Of a DNA stretch of 40,492 bases, positions 25,037 through 34,200 are shown piece after piece. Made by a program: the position numbers and the translations under genes. This DNA is from an uncultured Christensenellaceae bacterium. GTDB lineage: Bacteria; Bacillota; Clostridia; Christensenellales; Borkfalkiaceae. How positions within the stretch are numbered: position 1 is the stretch's first letter; each line of letters opens with the position of its first letter. The notes beneath the pieces are model-generated. The model did not search any database and had not been told where the DNA came from. It saw only the letters and a list, made by a program, of their open reading frames with translations. The stretch covers positions 1 through 40,492 of the forward strand of contig CAJUIR010000011.1 of assembly GCA_910586655.1 (NCBI GenBank), written 5' to 3'.

Positions 25037-26143
25037 ATGAGTGATCAAGAAAAAGACACTGCGGAAGCCGTAGAAGCGGCGGAAGCAATCGCGCCTGAGG
25101 CTGAAACCGCAGACGTTGAATACACGGTAGAAGAGGTACAGGCGCAGTTAAAACCGCTTTCGCAGAATGCGTTTGTACGGTTCTGGCAGAAGATCCTGCG
25201 CTGGTGGCTGGGCGTTTGGTACAGTTTTTCCGATAAACATCCCAAATTAGCGCCCTGGATTTATAAGATTTTCTTTTTCATTGTATTTTCTTACGGCGTT
25301 ACCATTTGGCAATTCATTGTCATGGCGTTTTTGCCCGCAGCCTTTAACGGCATGGGAACCGACCCCGTAGGTTGGCCGAACACGCCTTTGGTCGGCGATC
25401 AGATGTTCGTTATCTTCGGCGACGCGAAGGGATGGGGACCTTTTATTGCATTTGAAATCGCAGTATTCACTGCACAGTGCATCAACTTCCCGTTACAGAG
25501 AAATATCACTTACCGCTCTCACGGCAATCCTTGGTATCAGGCAATGTGGTACTTTATCGGTTGGGTTCTCGTTTCGTTGTTTACCAACACGATTTGGGGT
25601 CTGTGCAACGCATATCTCATTCATTGGGGCAGTCCCGATATCGTAAACACGCTTTTGAAAACCATTTTAACGGGCGGCGTTTCGATGGTAATCTTCTTCT
25701 TTATCTTCATGGTCATCTTCCCCGATAACAACAAAATGGCGAAAAAGGCGAGAGCAAGATACGAGAAACTCGTTGCAGCAAATGCCGACAGCGAAAAAAT
25801 TGCCAAAGCGGAATCCAAAATGAAACTTTGGGAAACGAAAGCGCTTAAATCCAACACCGAGTCGGAATATTTCAAAGCCAAATCGCAACTGAATGCGGCG
25901 GTCATGAAATACAACACGCTTGTAAAAGCGTCGGAAAAGGCAAACCGGAAAGCAGAAAATGCCGAAGAAGCCGCCAAGACTCAGAATTCGGAAAAAGCCG
26001 TTGCTAAGGCGGAAGAGGCAAAGCAGAAAGCGGCAGTCTATCCCGAAAAAATCGAAAAAGCGTTCCATGCCGCTGTCGAAGCAATCAAGGCGAGAGACGA
26101 GAAAAAGATCGCTTTTGAAGAAGCGCAGGGTGTTGCGGCGTAA
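25037..26143 (+). CDS. Four-helix membrane protein (GtrA-like) with C-terminal coiled coil
   Basis: The 368-residue protein has an acidic N-terminus (~1-40), then about four membrane helices (~76-98, ~133-155, ~168-192, ~205-228). The segment QCINFPLQRNITYRSHG between helices 2 and 3 resembles GtrA/DPMS-type membrane proteins that move lipid-linked sugars. A ~140-residue Lys/Ala/Glu-rich coiled coil fills the C-terminus (AENAEEAAKTQNSEKAVAKA). Translation starts right after the GH3 stop. With the downstream GT2, a lipid-linked sugar handling role is possible; the GtrA assignment is tentative. Confidence 0.65.
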   Translation: MSDQEKDTAEAVEAAEAIAPEAETADVEYTVEEVQAQLKPLSQNAFVRFWQKILRWWLGVWYSFSDKHPKLAPWIYKIFFFIVFSYGVTIWQFIVMAFLPAAFNGMGTDPVGWPNTPLVGDQMFVIFGDAKGWGPFIAFEIAVFTAQCINFPLQRNITYRSHGNPWYQAMWYFIGWVLVSLFTNTIWGLCNAYLIHWGSPDIVNTLLKTILTGGVSMVIFFFIFMVIFPDNNKMAKKARARYEKLVAANADSEKIAKAESKMKLWETKALKSNTESEYFKAKSQLNAAVMKYNTLVKASEKANRKAENAEEAAKTQNSEKAVAKAEEAKQKAAVYPEKIEKAFHAAVEAIKARDEKKIAFEEAQGVAA

Positions 26144-26174
26144 GTCGTAAAAAATCAAATCATCACGTCAAGAA

Positions 26175-26196
26175 AGCATATCCGCAGGGATATGCT
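26175..26196 (+). terminator. Hairpin between membrane-protein and GT2 genes
   Basis: AGCATATCC and GGATATGCT form a perfect 9-pair stem with loop GCAG. Only CTCTCTTG follows, a weak T-tract, so it may attenuate rather than fully end transcription into the GT2 gene. Confidence 0.5.
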
Positions 26197-26227
26197 CTCT
26201 TGCGGTTAAAAGAGATCAGAGGTAGAT

Positions 26228-27253
26228 ATGAAGTTAATCAGTTTTGCGGTGCCCTGTTATAATTCGCAGGATTATATGCGGAAATGTATCGACAGTATAT
26301 TGACTGCGGGAGACGAGATCGAAATCATTATCGTAAACGACGGTTCCAAAGACGATACGATCAAAATCGCAAACGAATATCTTGAGCGTTATCCCGAAAT
26401 CGTAAAAGTCGTCGATAAAGAAAACGGCGGGCACGGTTCGGGCGTAAATGCGGGATTAAAACTTGCAACGGGTCTGTATTATAAAGTTGTCGATTCGGAC
26501 GACTGGCTCGACGAAGAATCGTTGCAAAAACTCATGGCAAAAATCAAATCGCATATGCAGGAAGATACGCTTCCCGATTTGTACGTTACCAATTTCGTTT
26601 ACGAAAAGGCATACGATAACACACGGCACGTGAGCAGATATACCGATAAAATGCCGCAGGACGTCATTTTCGGTTGGGACAAGGTGAAACCGTTCAAGTA
26701 TTCGCATATGATGCTCATGCATGCGCTTTTGTACAAGCGCGAAAAACTGATCGAAAGCGGTCTGGAACTTCCCGAGCATACCTTTTATGTAGACGAGATC
26801 TACGCATATCAGCCGCTTCCTTACATGAAAACCATTTGCTATCTCGATTTGGATTTGTACCGTTATTTTATCGGCAGAAGCGATCAGTCGATCAACCGCA
26901 GCAATTTCATCAAGCGATACGATCAACAAATCCGAGTGATGCAGCGTCTGACGGATGCCTATTCGTGGAAAGAGATCAAAAAGATGCCCAAAGGACTCCG
27001 GAAATATATGTGGCATTCTTTGAATGCAATTATGATCACTACGGTGTATTTTATCTGCGCGGAATATTCCAAAGACCGCAAAGAAAAACTGAAAGCCATG
27101 TGGAATCATATCAAGGAACGCGACAAAGCGTTATATCGAAAATTACGCCACCGTTCCTATTGTACGTCCGTGAATTATATGCCGTGGAGACTTCGCAGCA
27201 AAGTCATGAATTTCGCCTACGACAGATTGTGTAAAACAGTCAAATTAGGTTAA
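26228..27253 (+). CDS. Family 2 glycosyltransferase
   Basis: The 341-residue protein has a GT-A fold N-terminal half with VPCYNSQDYMRKCIDSI at the start, IIIVNDGSKDDT for nucleotide-sugar binding, and the metal-binding DSDDW motif near residue 90. The C-terminal ~120 residues are Lys/Arg-rich and helical, without a clear membrane helix. The enzyme transfers a sugar from a nucleotide or lipid donor; the acceptor is unknown. Ribosome site AGAGGT. It follows the GtrA-like gene by 84 bases, across the hairpin. Confidence 0.9.
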   Translation: MKLISFAVPCYNSQDYMRKCIDSILTAGDEIEIIIVNDGSKDDTIKIANEYLERYPEIVKVVDKENGGHGSGVNAGLKLATGLYYKVVDSDDWLDEESLQKLMAKIKSHMQEDTLPDLYVTNFVYEKAYDNTRHVSRYTDKMPQDVIFGWDKVKPFKYSHMMLMHALLYKREKLIESGLELPEHTFYVDEIYAYQPLPYMKTICYLDLDLYRYFIGRSDQSINRSNFIKRYDQQIRVMQRLTDAYSWKEIKKMPKGLRKYMWHSLNAIMITTVYFICAEYSKDRKEKLKAMWNHIKERDKALYRKLRHRSYCTSVNYMPWRLRSKVMNFAYDRLCKTVKLG

Positions 27254-27263
27254 AAATAAACCG

Positions 27264-27293
27264 AAGCCCTCTCCGAAAAGGAGAGGGCTTTTT
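27264..27293 (+). terminator. Rho-independent terminator
   Basis: AGCCCTCTCC and GGAGAGGGCT form a 10-pair stem followed by five T residues. It ends the GT2 transcript and lies against the 3' end of the opposing gene. Confidence 0.9.
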
Positions 27294-27723
27294 AGTGCGA
27301 AGGATCGATTTGAAAAATGTCGGAACCGAGAAGGGTAAGATACCAGACAAAGTTTTCGTTGCGTTCGTTGAAATCGGAAATTAAAAAATGCAGTTCGAAT
27401 AAATTGTGCGCGTAGTACAGTTCCGAAGCGACGATTTTGCTCCAACCCGATTCGGGATCGTCGGGATGATAGGGGATTACGGCATGATCTTCGCCTTCTG
27501 ATATTGTTCCGTTTTGTATCAGCAGTTTAGCGTTTTCTTCAAAGACTAAGCAAATCCCATCCGTCGTTTTTTCGATGCCGTTCAGTAACAACTCGTTATA
27601 ATCGTTCAGGCAAAACGGTTGGGTCAAATTTTGTATGGCACGGGAAGTTTCTGTCTGCGCCGCTTTGCGAATGCGATTGCAGTTGATACGAAGTTCCTTG
27701 CAAAAGGGCTTTAATAACGACAT
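27292..27723 (-). CDS. Hypothetical protein divergent from an XRE regulator
   Basis: The 143-residue soluble protein starts MSLLKPFCKELRINCNR and has an N-terminal helical part (~1-50) followed by a mixed alpha/beta part with many Glu/Asp (SEGEDHAVIPYHPDDPESGW). There is no signal peptide or membrane helix. The family is not recognised. It is divergent from the small XRE gene, with a palindrome between them; such pairs often consist of a regulator and the protein it controls. No ribosome site is obvious before ATG. Confidence 0.6.
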   Translation of the reverse strand: MSLLKPFCKELRINCNRIRKAAQTETSRAIQNLTQPFCLNDYNELLLNGIEKTTDGICLVFEENAKLLIQNGTISEGEDHAVIPYHPDDPESGWSKIVASELYYAHNLFELHFLISDFNERNENFVWYLTLLGSDIFQIDPSH

Positions 27724-27740
27724 TACGCGCGGACTGGCGT

Positions 27741-27780
27741 ATCTTACGTCAAGTATTTTATGTAAAATATATCTTACAAT
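27741..27780. promoter_or_regulatory. Operator/promoter between the divergent XRE pair
   Basis: TATTTTA-TG-TAAAATA (27754-27769) is a perfect palindrome. It is flanked by direct copies of ATCTTAC at 27741-27747 and 27771-27777. A plus-strand -10 TACAAT (27775-27780) overlaps the right copy, with no good -35. The XRE protein is the natural binder. Confidence 0.55.
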
Positions 27781-27786
27781 AGAAGC

Positions 27787-27993
27787 GTGGAAAATAAATT
27801 TGCAGGCAGATTAAACGAACTTCTTGAAGAGTATCATCTTTCAAAGCGTGCATTTGCATTGTTGATAGGGGTATCGGCAACAAGTATATCCGACTGGACG
27901 AACGGTAAAATTCAATCCAAGGCAGATAGTATTATTACGGTTGCGGAATTTTTTCACATGAGTACGGATTATCTCTTAGGGATGACAGATTGA
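27787..27993 (+). CDS. Small XRE-family DNA-binding regulator
   Basis: The 68-residue helix-turn-helix protein comprises FAGRLNELLEEYHLSKRAFA, the recognition part LIGVSATSISDWTNGK, and SIITVAEFFHMSTDYLLGMTD, a single HTH_3 domain with nothing else. The start is GTG 27787, only 6 bases after the -10 TACAAT and without a ribosome site, so the mRNA is probably leaderless. It is likely a repressor of its own gene and of the divergent 27723 gene through the palindrome between them. Confidence 0.85.
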   Translation: MENKFAGRLNELLEEYHLSKRAFALLIGVSATSISDWTNGKIQSKADSIITVAEFFHMSTDYLLGMTD

Positions 27994-28126
27994 TAAAAAA
28001 AGCGGATTTCTTATTCAGATTCGCTCTTTTTTATTATTTGATTGTTTTAAAAAAGACAGAGATTAGAAATATTTTCATGCGGTATTTTAGTGCGAAGCAG
28101 GAATCCTTTATAAATACGTTTAAAAG

Positions 28127-28168
28127 AAAAAAACGGAGAAAAATCAAACGATTTCGCTCCGTTTTTTT
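28127..28168 (-). terminator. Bidirectional terminator beside tRNA-Ser
   Basis: AAAAAAACGGAG (28127-28138) pairs with CTCCGTTTTTTT (28157-28168), with an inner AAATC/GATTT stem. It has A/T runs on both sides, so it can stop the tRNA transcript (minus) and the XRE transcript (plus). Confidence 0.85.
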
Positions 28169-28257
28169 GGCGCAGAGAAAGGGATTTGAACCCTTGGATA
28201 CATTCCTGCATCACACGATTTCGAATCGTGCGCGTTCGACCGCTCCGCCATCTCTGC
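28168..28257 (-). tRNA. tRNA-Ser (anticodon CGA)
   Basis: The 90-base minus-strand gene has acceptor GCAGAGA/TCTCTGC, discriminator G and encoded CCA. The anticodon stem is CACGA/TCGTG with loop TTCGAAA, giving CGA that reads TCG codons. A long variable arm (GATGC/GTATC stem) is diagnostic for serine. The T arm is AAGGG-TTCAAAT-CCCTT. All stems pair well. Confidence 0.97.
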
Positions 28258-28359
28258 ATCGGCAATAGCCATTCTACACGAATTCAATAAAAAAAGCAAA
28301 CGATTTCGACTTATTTTTGAATGTAAATTTCGAACGAAACAAATTTTATAAAAATTCCG

Positions 28360-28388
28360 TTGACGGAAGTTCGCTTCGGGAGTATAAT
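28360..28388 (+). promoter_or_regulatory. Sigma-A promoter of the malic enzyme gene
   Basis: TTGACG (28360-28365), a 17-base spacer and TATAAT (28383-28388) are near consensus. Transcription should start near 28395, which fixes the start codon at ATG 28408. Confidence 0.88.
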
Positions 28389-28407
28389 TATGCGCGTGAG
28401 GTTACAT

Positions 28408-29577
28408 ATGAATTACAGAGAAGAATCTTTAAAGTTACATGCACAGTGGAAGGGGAAGATCGAAGTCGTATCCCGCGTCGAGGTGGATTCGCGCGAAAAA
28501 CTTTCTCTTGCTTATACGCCGGGGGTTGCACAGCCCTGTCTTGCCATCCACGAAGACGTAGAAAAGAGTTTTGATTTGACTCGCCGCTGGAATACCGTAC
28601 CCGTTATTACCGACGGAACCGCGGTGCTCGGACTGGGTGATATCGGTCCCGAAGCGGGAATGCCCGTAATGGAGGGGAAATGCGCACTCTTTAAGGCATT
28701 CGGCGACGTGGACGCCATGCCGCTTTGTATCCGTTCCAAAGATACCGAAGAAATTATCCGTACGGTCAAACTGCTTGCAGGTTCGTTCGGCGGGATCAAT
28801 TTAGAAGATATTTCCGCGCCGCGTTGTTTTGAAATAGAACGGCGGCTCAAAGAAGAACTGGATATTCCCGTGTTTCATGACGATCAGCACGGAACCGCCG
28901 TCGTTACGGCGGCTGCGCTCATGAACGCGTTGAAACTTGTCGGGAAAAAAGCGGAAGACTTGAAAATCACCGTCAACGGCGCGGGGGCTGCCGGAATTGC
29001 GATTGCGCGGTTCCTGCTCAATCTCGGTTGCCGCGACGTTATCCTATGTGACAGCAAAGGGGTGATCTGTGAAGGGGACGCGCGTTTGAATTCTGAAAAA
29101 CAGGACGTCGCAAAACTGACGAACCGCGCGCGGATCCAGGGCACGCTTGCAGACGCAATGAAGGGCGCAGACGTATTTATCGGCGTGTCGGTTGCAAATT
29201 GCGTAACCAAAGAAATGGTGCGCTCCATGGCAAAAGATCCGATCGTGTTTACCTGCGCCAATCCGACTCCCGAAATTGCACGCGAAGACGCGCTTGCGGC
29301 GGGCGCTGCGGTCGTGGGTACGGGTTCGTCCGAAAAACCCAATCAAATCAATAACGTGCTCGTATTCCCCGGGTTGTTCCGCGGCGCGCTTGACGTGCGG
29401 GCGACTGACATCAATTTTGAGATGATGCGCGCGGCAAGCGAGGCGATCGCCGCTTGCGTAGGGAAGGATCTGTCTCCCGATTACATTTTGCCTTATGCAT
29501 ATGAAAAGCGCGCGCACGAAGCAGTGGCGCAAGCGGTTGCGGAAGCGGCGAGAAAAACGGGCGTGGCAAGAAGATAG
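28408..29577 (+). CDS. NAD(P)-dependent malic enzyme
   Basis: The 389-residue enzyme carries out oxidative decarboxylation of malate to pyruvate in the cytoplasm. Motifs: SLAYTPGVAQPCL, VITDGTAVLGLGDIGPEAGMPVMEGK (two segments of the malic N domain), INLEDISAPRCFEIE, HDDQHGTA (metal/substrate), a Rossmann VNGAGAAGIAIARFL, and ANPTPEI with SSEKPNQINN near the end. The length is that of short bacterial malic enzymes. Start ATG 28408 with GTGAGG ahead; an ATG-free extension to 28360 would overlap the promoter. Monocistronic in appearance. Confidence 0.95.
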   Translation: MNYREESLKLHAQWKGKIEVVSRVEVDSREKLSLAYTPGVAQPCLAIHEDVEKSFDLTRRWNTVPVITDGTAVLGLGDIGPEAGMPVMEGKCALFKAFGDVDAMPLCIRSKDTEEIIRTVKLLAGSFGGINLEDISAPRCFEIERRLKEELDIPVFHDDQHGTAVVTAAALMNALKLVGKKAEDLKITVNGAGAAGIAIARFLLNLGCRDVILCDSKGVICEGDARLNSEKQDVAKLTNRARIQGTLADAMKGADVFIGVSVANCVTKEMVRSMAKDPIVFTCANPTPEIAREDALAAGAAVVGTGSSEKPNQINNVLVFPGLFRGALDVRATDINFEMMRAASEAIAACVGKDLSPDYILPYAYEKRAHEAVAQAVAEAARKTGVARR

Positions 29578-29654
29578 ACCGAATTTTTGTTTGACAAACG
29601 GTTGAGAGATGTAAAATATATTTGCTGAAATGCTTTGAAATTCGGTGCAAACGA

Positions 29655-29683
29655 TTGACTTAAAAGGCAAATTCGTTTACAAT
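29655..29683 (+). promoter_or_regulatory. Sigma-A promoter of prs
   Basis: TTGACT (29655-29660), a 17-base spacer and TACAAT (29678-29683) lie 38 bases before the prs start. An upstream TTGACA at 29591 has no well-spaced -10. Confidence 0.8.
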
Positions 29684-29721
29684 AAAGCGGTACTTAAGAA
29701 TTATTCGAGGAAAATCGGATC

Positions 29722-30672
29722 ATGATTACACACGGGAACGAAATCAAACTGTTTGCGGGGAATTCCAATCTGCCTCTTGCGAAGGCAATCGCCGCAAAAC
29801 TCAACACGACGCTCGGCGATGCGGAAGTAGGAAAATTTTCCGACGGCGAGATCAGCGTACATATCGGCGAAACGGTGCGCGGAAGAGATTTATTCATCAT
29901 TCAATCGACTTCCAGCCCCGTGAACGATAATTTAATGGAATTATTGATTCTGATCGACGCGGCAAAGCGCGCGTCGGCAGGACGCATAACGGCGGTCATG
30001 CCTTATTTCGGATATGCCCGTCAGGACAGAAAGGCGCGTTCGCGCGACCCTATCACGGCAAAACTCGTTGCAGATCTTTTGACGTCTGCAGGTGCGGACA
30101 GAATTTTAACGATGGATCTGCACGCGGCGCAAATTCAGGGATTTTTCAATATTCCCGTGGATAACCTCTTGGGCGGACCTACGCTTTACAATTACTTTTC
30201 ATCCCGTATTTCGGGCGACGATTTTATTGTGGTATCGCCCGACGTCGGAAGCGTGAACCGTGCCAGAAAGGTGGCGGAACGTTTGAATTGCCCTATGGCG
30301 ATCATCGACAAACGCCGTCCCAAAGCCAACGTAATGGAAGTAATGAACATTATCGGAAACGTAAAGGGCAAGCAATGCCTGCTGGTAGACGATATGATCG
30401 ATACGGGCGGGACGATCGTACAGGGCGCGCAGGCGCTTGTGGATGCGGGCGCAACGCACATTTATGCCTGCTGTACGCACGCCGTTCTTTCCGGTCCTGC
30501 GATCGAGCGCATTGAAAAATCGCCCATCGAAGAATTGGTCATGCTCGATACCGTTCAACTTCCCGAAGAAAAGAAACTGTCTAAAATTAAAATTCTTACT
30601 ACGGCAGATATCTTTGCGGCGGCAATCGAGAACGTATATCTCGATAAACCCATGAGTAAGATTTACGACTGA
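29722..30672 (+). CDS. prs: Ribose-phosphate pyrophosphokinase
   Basis: The 316-residue enzyme makes PRPP from ribose 5-phosphate and ATP for nucleotide, histidine and tryptophan synthesis. Motifs: LFAGNSNLPLAKAIA at the N-terminus, GRDLFIIQSTSSPVND, YFGYARQDRKARSRDPIT across the ATP flexible loop, LHAAQIQGFF, and the PRPP-binding LVDDMIDTGGTI. The length is standard for class I enzymes. The ribosome site CGAGGAAA precedes ATG. A terminator follows directly. Confidence 0.97.
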   Translation: MITHGNEIKLFAGNSNLPLAKAIAAKLNTTLGDAEVGKFSDGEISVHIGETVRGRDLFIIQSTSSPVNDNLMELLILIDAAKRASAGRITAVMPYFGYARQDRKARSRDPITAKLVADLLTSAGADRILTMDLHAAQIQGFFNIPVDNLLGGPTLYNYFSSRISGDDFIVVSPDVGSVNRARKVAERLNCPMAIIDKRRPKANVMEVMNIIGNVKGKQCLLVDDMIDTGGTIVQGAQALVDAGATHIYACCTHAVLSGPAIERIEKSPIEELVMLDTVQLPEEKKLSKIKILTTADIFAAAIENVYLDKPMSKIYD

Positions 30673-30677
30673 TATTC

Positions 30678-30706
30678 AAGCCGCCGCATTTGCGGCGGCT
30701 TCTTTA
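30678..30706 (+). terminator. Rho-independent terminator after prs
   Basis: AGCCGCCGC and GCGGCGGCT form a 9-pair GC-rich stem with a 4-base loop, followed by TCTTTATT. The T-tract is imperfect, so some read-through into pth is possible. Confidence 0.8.
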
Positions 30707-30727
30707 TTAGAAATTCACGGAGTTTTT

Positions 30728-31291
30728 ATGTATTTGATTGTAGGACTGGGGAATCCCGAAGAAAAATATTTCAAGACGTTTCATAATCTTGGTTTTTTGG
30801 CGGCGGGCGACGCCGCCGCGCTTTCCGGTGTAAAATTCAAAAAAAAGGAATGCGAATCGTTTGTTGCCGAAGCATTTATCGGCGGCGAAAAAGTGATCAT
30901 CGCGCGTCCTTTGACTTACATGAACGCATCCGGCAGAGCAGTCAAGCAACTTGCCGCAAAATATAAAATCAACAAAGAAGAACTGGTCGTCATTTATGAC
31001 GATTACGATCTGCCCAAGGGAAGCGTGCGTATCCGTGCGTCGGGGAGCGCGGGAACGCATAACGGAATGCGCTCGGTCATTGCCGAACTCGGCTATTCCG
31101 ATTTTACCCGTATCCGCATCGGGATTCGTGATCCCGAAGTGAATATTCCCATTATCAACTACGTTCTTTCCGAAATCGGGAAGGGGGATTACGACTTATA
31201 TGCTTCGGCTTGCAAAAGGGCTGCGGAAGCGGCGCTGATGCTTGCAGGAGGCGAAAGGATCGATCTGGTGATGGGGAAATACAATTCATGA
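30728..31291 (+). CDS. pth: Peptidyl-tRNA hydrolase
   Basis: The 187-residue enzyme recycles peptidyl-tRNAs released from stalled ribosomes. Motifs: LIVGLGNPEEKYFKTFHNLGF, with the catalytic His in FHN; RPLTYMNASGRAV; and VIYDDYDLPKGSVRIR with the conserved Asp, then GSAGTHNGMRSV. Ribosome site GGAG is 7 bases before ATG. The stop overlaps the mfd start (ATGA). The pth-mfd order is common in Firmicutes, where both support translation and transcription quality control. Confidence 0.97.
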   Translation: MYLIVGLGNPEEKYFKTFHNLGFLAAGDAAALSGVKFKKKECESFVAEAFIGGEKVIIARPLTYMNASGRAVKQLAAKYKINKEELVVIYDDYDLPKGSVRIRASGSAGTHNGMRSVIAELGYSDFTRIRIGIRDPEVNIPIINYVLSEIGKGDYDLYASACKRAAEAALMLAGGERIDLVMGKYNS

Positions 31292-34200
31292 AAGACTTTT
31301 TTTCCTTTGAAAATGCGGGCGGCGATTATCCGCTTTTGGGACAGGAAATCGCGCGCGGTGTTCCTTTGGCGGTGTTCGGCGCGGCCGATCCGCAAAAATA
31401 TTTTATTGCATCGCTCGTCGGGGGACGGGCGGTTTATATTACCGCCGACGCATTGACTGCTAAGCGCGCGTATGAGGCGATATCCGCGCTTTCCGGTAAA
31501 AAGTGCGCGCTTCTTTCCGCCAAGGACGAAGTATTGACCTATCGCAAGGCGCTTTCCAAAGATGCGCTTTACCGCCGTCTGACCGCGCTTTACGAGTGGC
31601 AGGCAGGCGCGGACGTGCTGATTGCGGATATCGAAGCGCTCGTTCAGATCGTTCCTAAAAAAGTAAATTTTTTTCATCTTTCGGCGGGAATGGAATTGGA
31701 CCTTCATACGTTGACGGAAGCGCTGACCCGTGCGGGTTATACGCGGGAATATACGGTGGACGGCAAGGGCGCGTTTTCCGTCCGCGGCGACATTTTGGAT
31801 ATTTATCCGATCAACTGCGAACATCCGGTCAGGATCGACTTTTTCGGCGACGAAATCGAAAATATCCGTCCTTACGACGAAGTCACCGCAGAACGTTATC
31901 CCAAACTTTCTGAAATCGATCTCGTTGCGGCGACCGACGTCTATCTCACTGAAGGGGACGAAGCGAAGATCCGCGCTGCGTTTGCCGAAGAACTGAAACA
32001 TGCGAAATCGTCGGAAGCATATGCAAGGTTGCAGAAGATAGCAGGAGAAATCACGGAATGCGGATTTTCTTCCGATTTTATTTTGCCGGTGTTAAGTCAA
32101 TCCTGCGACTGTTTTTCGCTGTTCGGTGACGCGCTTCTCGTATTTGACGAATGCAAACTGATCCGCGATAAACTGGACGGGCTCTATAAAGAACATTTCG
32201 AACGACTGTCGGTGCTTTGCGAAGGGGGCGAGGCGATGCGTTTTTCCGGCGCGCAGTATTTGCCCGAAGCAGCGCTTTCCCGTTTTTCGGAATTCAGAAA
32301 TATCGCTTTGCAGACTTTTTCGGGACAGACGTATTTTTTCAACCCGATGAAGATCTATAATTTTACGTCGACGCCCGCTCGGCGGTATTTGAATTCTCTT
32401 CCCGAATTGATCGGCGATCTGCGCGCATGGAATAAAACGGGTTACCGCGCGATGATTTGGTGCGGAACGCACGAACGGGCGCAAAAACTGCGCGAAGAAC
32501 TATCCGATCAATATCTGCCCGTTTCGCCGCTTACGGATCGCTTGGAGAAATTCAAAGGAATCGCGGTACTGGACGAACCGCTCGAAAAGGGTTTTCTGTT
32601 GCACGAGTGCAAACTTGCGGTTGTCGGTACGGGCGATTTGTTCCCCAAAACCGCAAGTGCGCGCCGAATCAAGAAAAAACGCGGAGATCTGTTTTTTGCG
32701 CCCGAAGTGGGCGATTATGCCGTACACGAAAAATACGGGATCGGTAAAATCACGGGCACGAAAAAAATAGAGACGACCGACGGCGTGAAAGAATACGTTG
32801 CGCTCGACTACCACGGGGGCGATACGCTCTATGTTCCCGTCGAACAGATGGACGTATTGTCCAAATACATGGGCGGCGACAATCCGGCGCTTTCCAGAAT
32901 CGGAGGCGGAGAGTTTGAGCGCGTCAAAGCGCGCGTCCGTGCGTCGCTCAAAAAAATGGCGTTCGATCTGAAAGGGCTGTACGCCGAACGCCAGGAACAG
33001 AACGGATTCGTATTTCCCGAGTATCGAGAAGAAATGGAAGAATTCGAGTCGGCATTTGCATACGAGCCGACGCCGGACCAAATTTCGTCTTTTGAAGAAA
33101 TCAAAGCCGATATGTGTTCGGGCAAGGTGATGGATCGGCTTCTTTGCGGCGATGTCGGCTTCGGAAAAACAGAAGTTGCGCTCCGCGCCGCATACCTCTG
33201 TATCCTTGCGGGGAAGCAGGTCGCCTTGATGTGTCCTTCCACCGTTCTTGCCGAACAGCATATGCAAACGGCGGTCGCGCGGATGCGCGATTTCGGCGTA
33301 CACATCGCCTGCCTGAACCGTTTCCGCACCGAAAAAGAACAGGCGCAGATTTTAAGCGATTTGGAAAAGGGGAAAATCGATTTTGTGATCGGCACGCATC
33401 GGCTGCTGTCCAAAGACGTAACATTCCGCGATTTGGGGCTGCTCGTTCTCGACGAAGAACAGCGGTTCGGCGTAGAGCATAAAGAAAAGATCAAAAATTA
33501 CAAACGCGACGTCGACTGTCTTACGATGACGGCGACGCCTATTCCGCGTACGCTCCATCTTTCGCTATCGGGCATCCGCGATATTTCCACCATTCAAACG
33601 CCGCCGCACGCGCGGCTTCCCGTGCAGACTTACGTTGCGGAAGAAACAGAAACGCTGGTACGCGACGCGGTATTGCGCGAACTCGCGCGCGGAGGCCAGA
33701 TCTTTCTTTTGTATAATCGCGTAGAGAGCATTCATGCTTATGCGAAACGGCTTTCGGAATTTATCCCCGAAGCAAGAATTTGCTTGGCGCACGGCAGAAT
33801 GGAAAAATCCGCGCTGGAAAAGAGCGTGTTCGGATTTTACCGCGGGGAATACGACGTTCTGGTTACGACGACCATCATCGAAAACGGGATCGATCTTCCT
33901 AACGCCAATACGCTCATCGTGATCGACGCCGACAGGCTGGGGATCTCGCAATTGTATCAACTGCGCGGCAGAGTGGGGCGGAGTTCTCGGCTTGCGCATG
34001 CGTATTTTACTTATAAGCCCGAACGGGTAATGACGGAAAACGCCGCAGAGCGGTTAAAAGCGATGATGCAATTTACCGAACTCGGATCGGGATTTAAAAT
34101 CGCGATGCGCGATCTGGAGATCCGCGGCGCGGGAAACGTGCTCGGAGCCGAGCAGCACGGTCACATGGACAAAGTGGGCTACGAACTTTACGCCAAGATC

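Noticed and set aside
2451..27253. Bacteroidetes-type polysaccharide utilisation locus
   Set aside because: No SusC/SusD pair or TonB receptor is present and the signals, promoters and sporulation gene indicate a Gram-positive host.
27990..28268. 92-codon plus-strand ORF ending RKGFEPLDTFLHH...
   Set aside because: The C-terminal part is the antisense of tRNA-Ser, a well-known source of false proteins, and it spans a terminator.
31210..31287. Longer mfd reading from 31210
   Set aside because: It would overlap pth by 82 bases; the ATGA overlap at 31288 is the usual coupling and starts with Mfd-like sequence.
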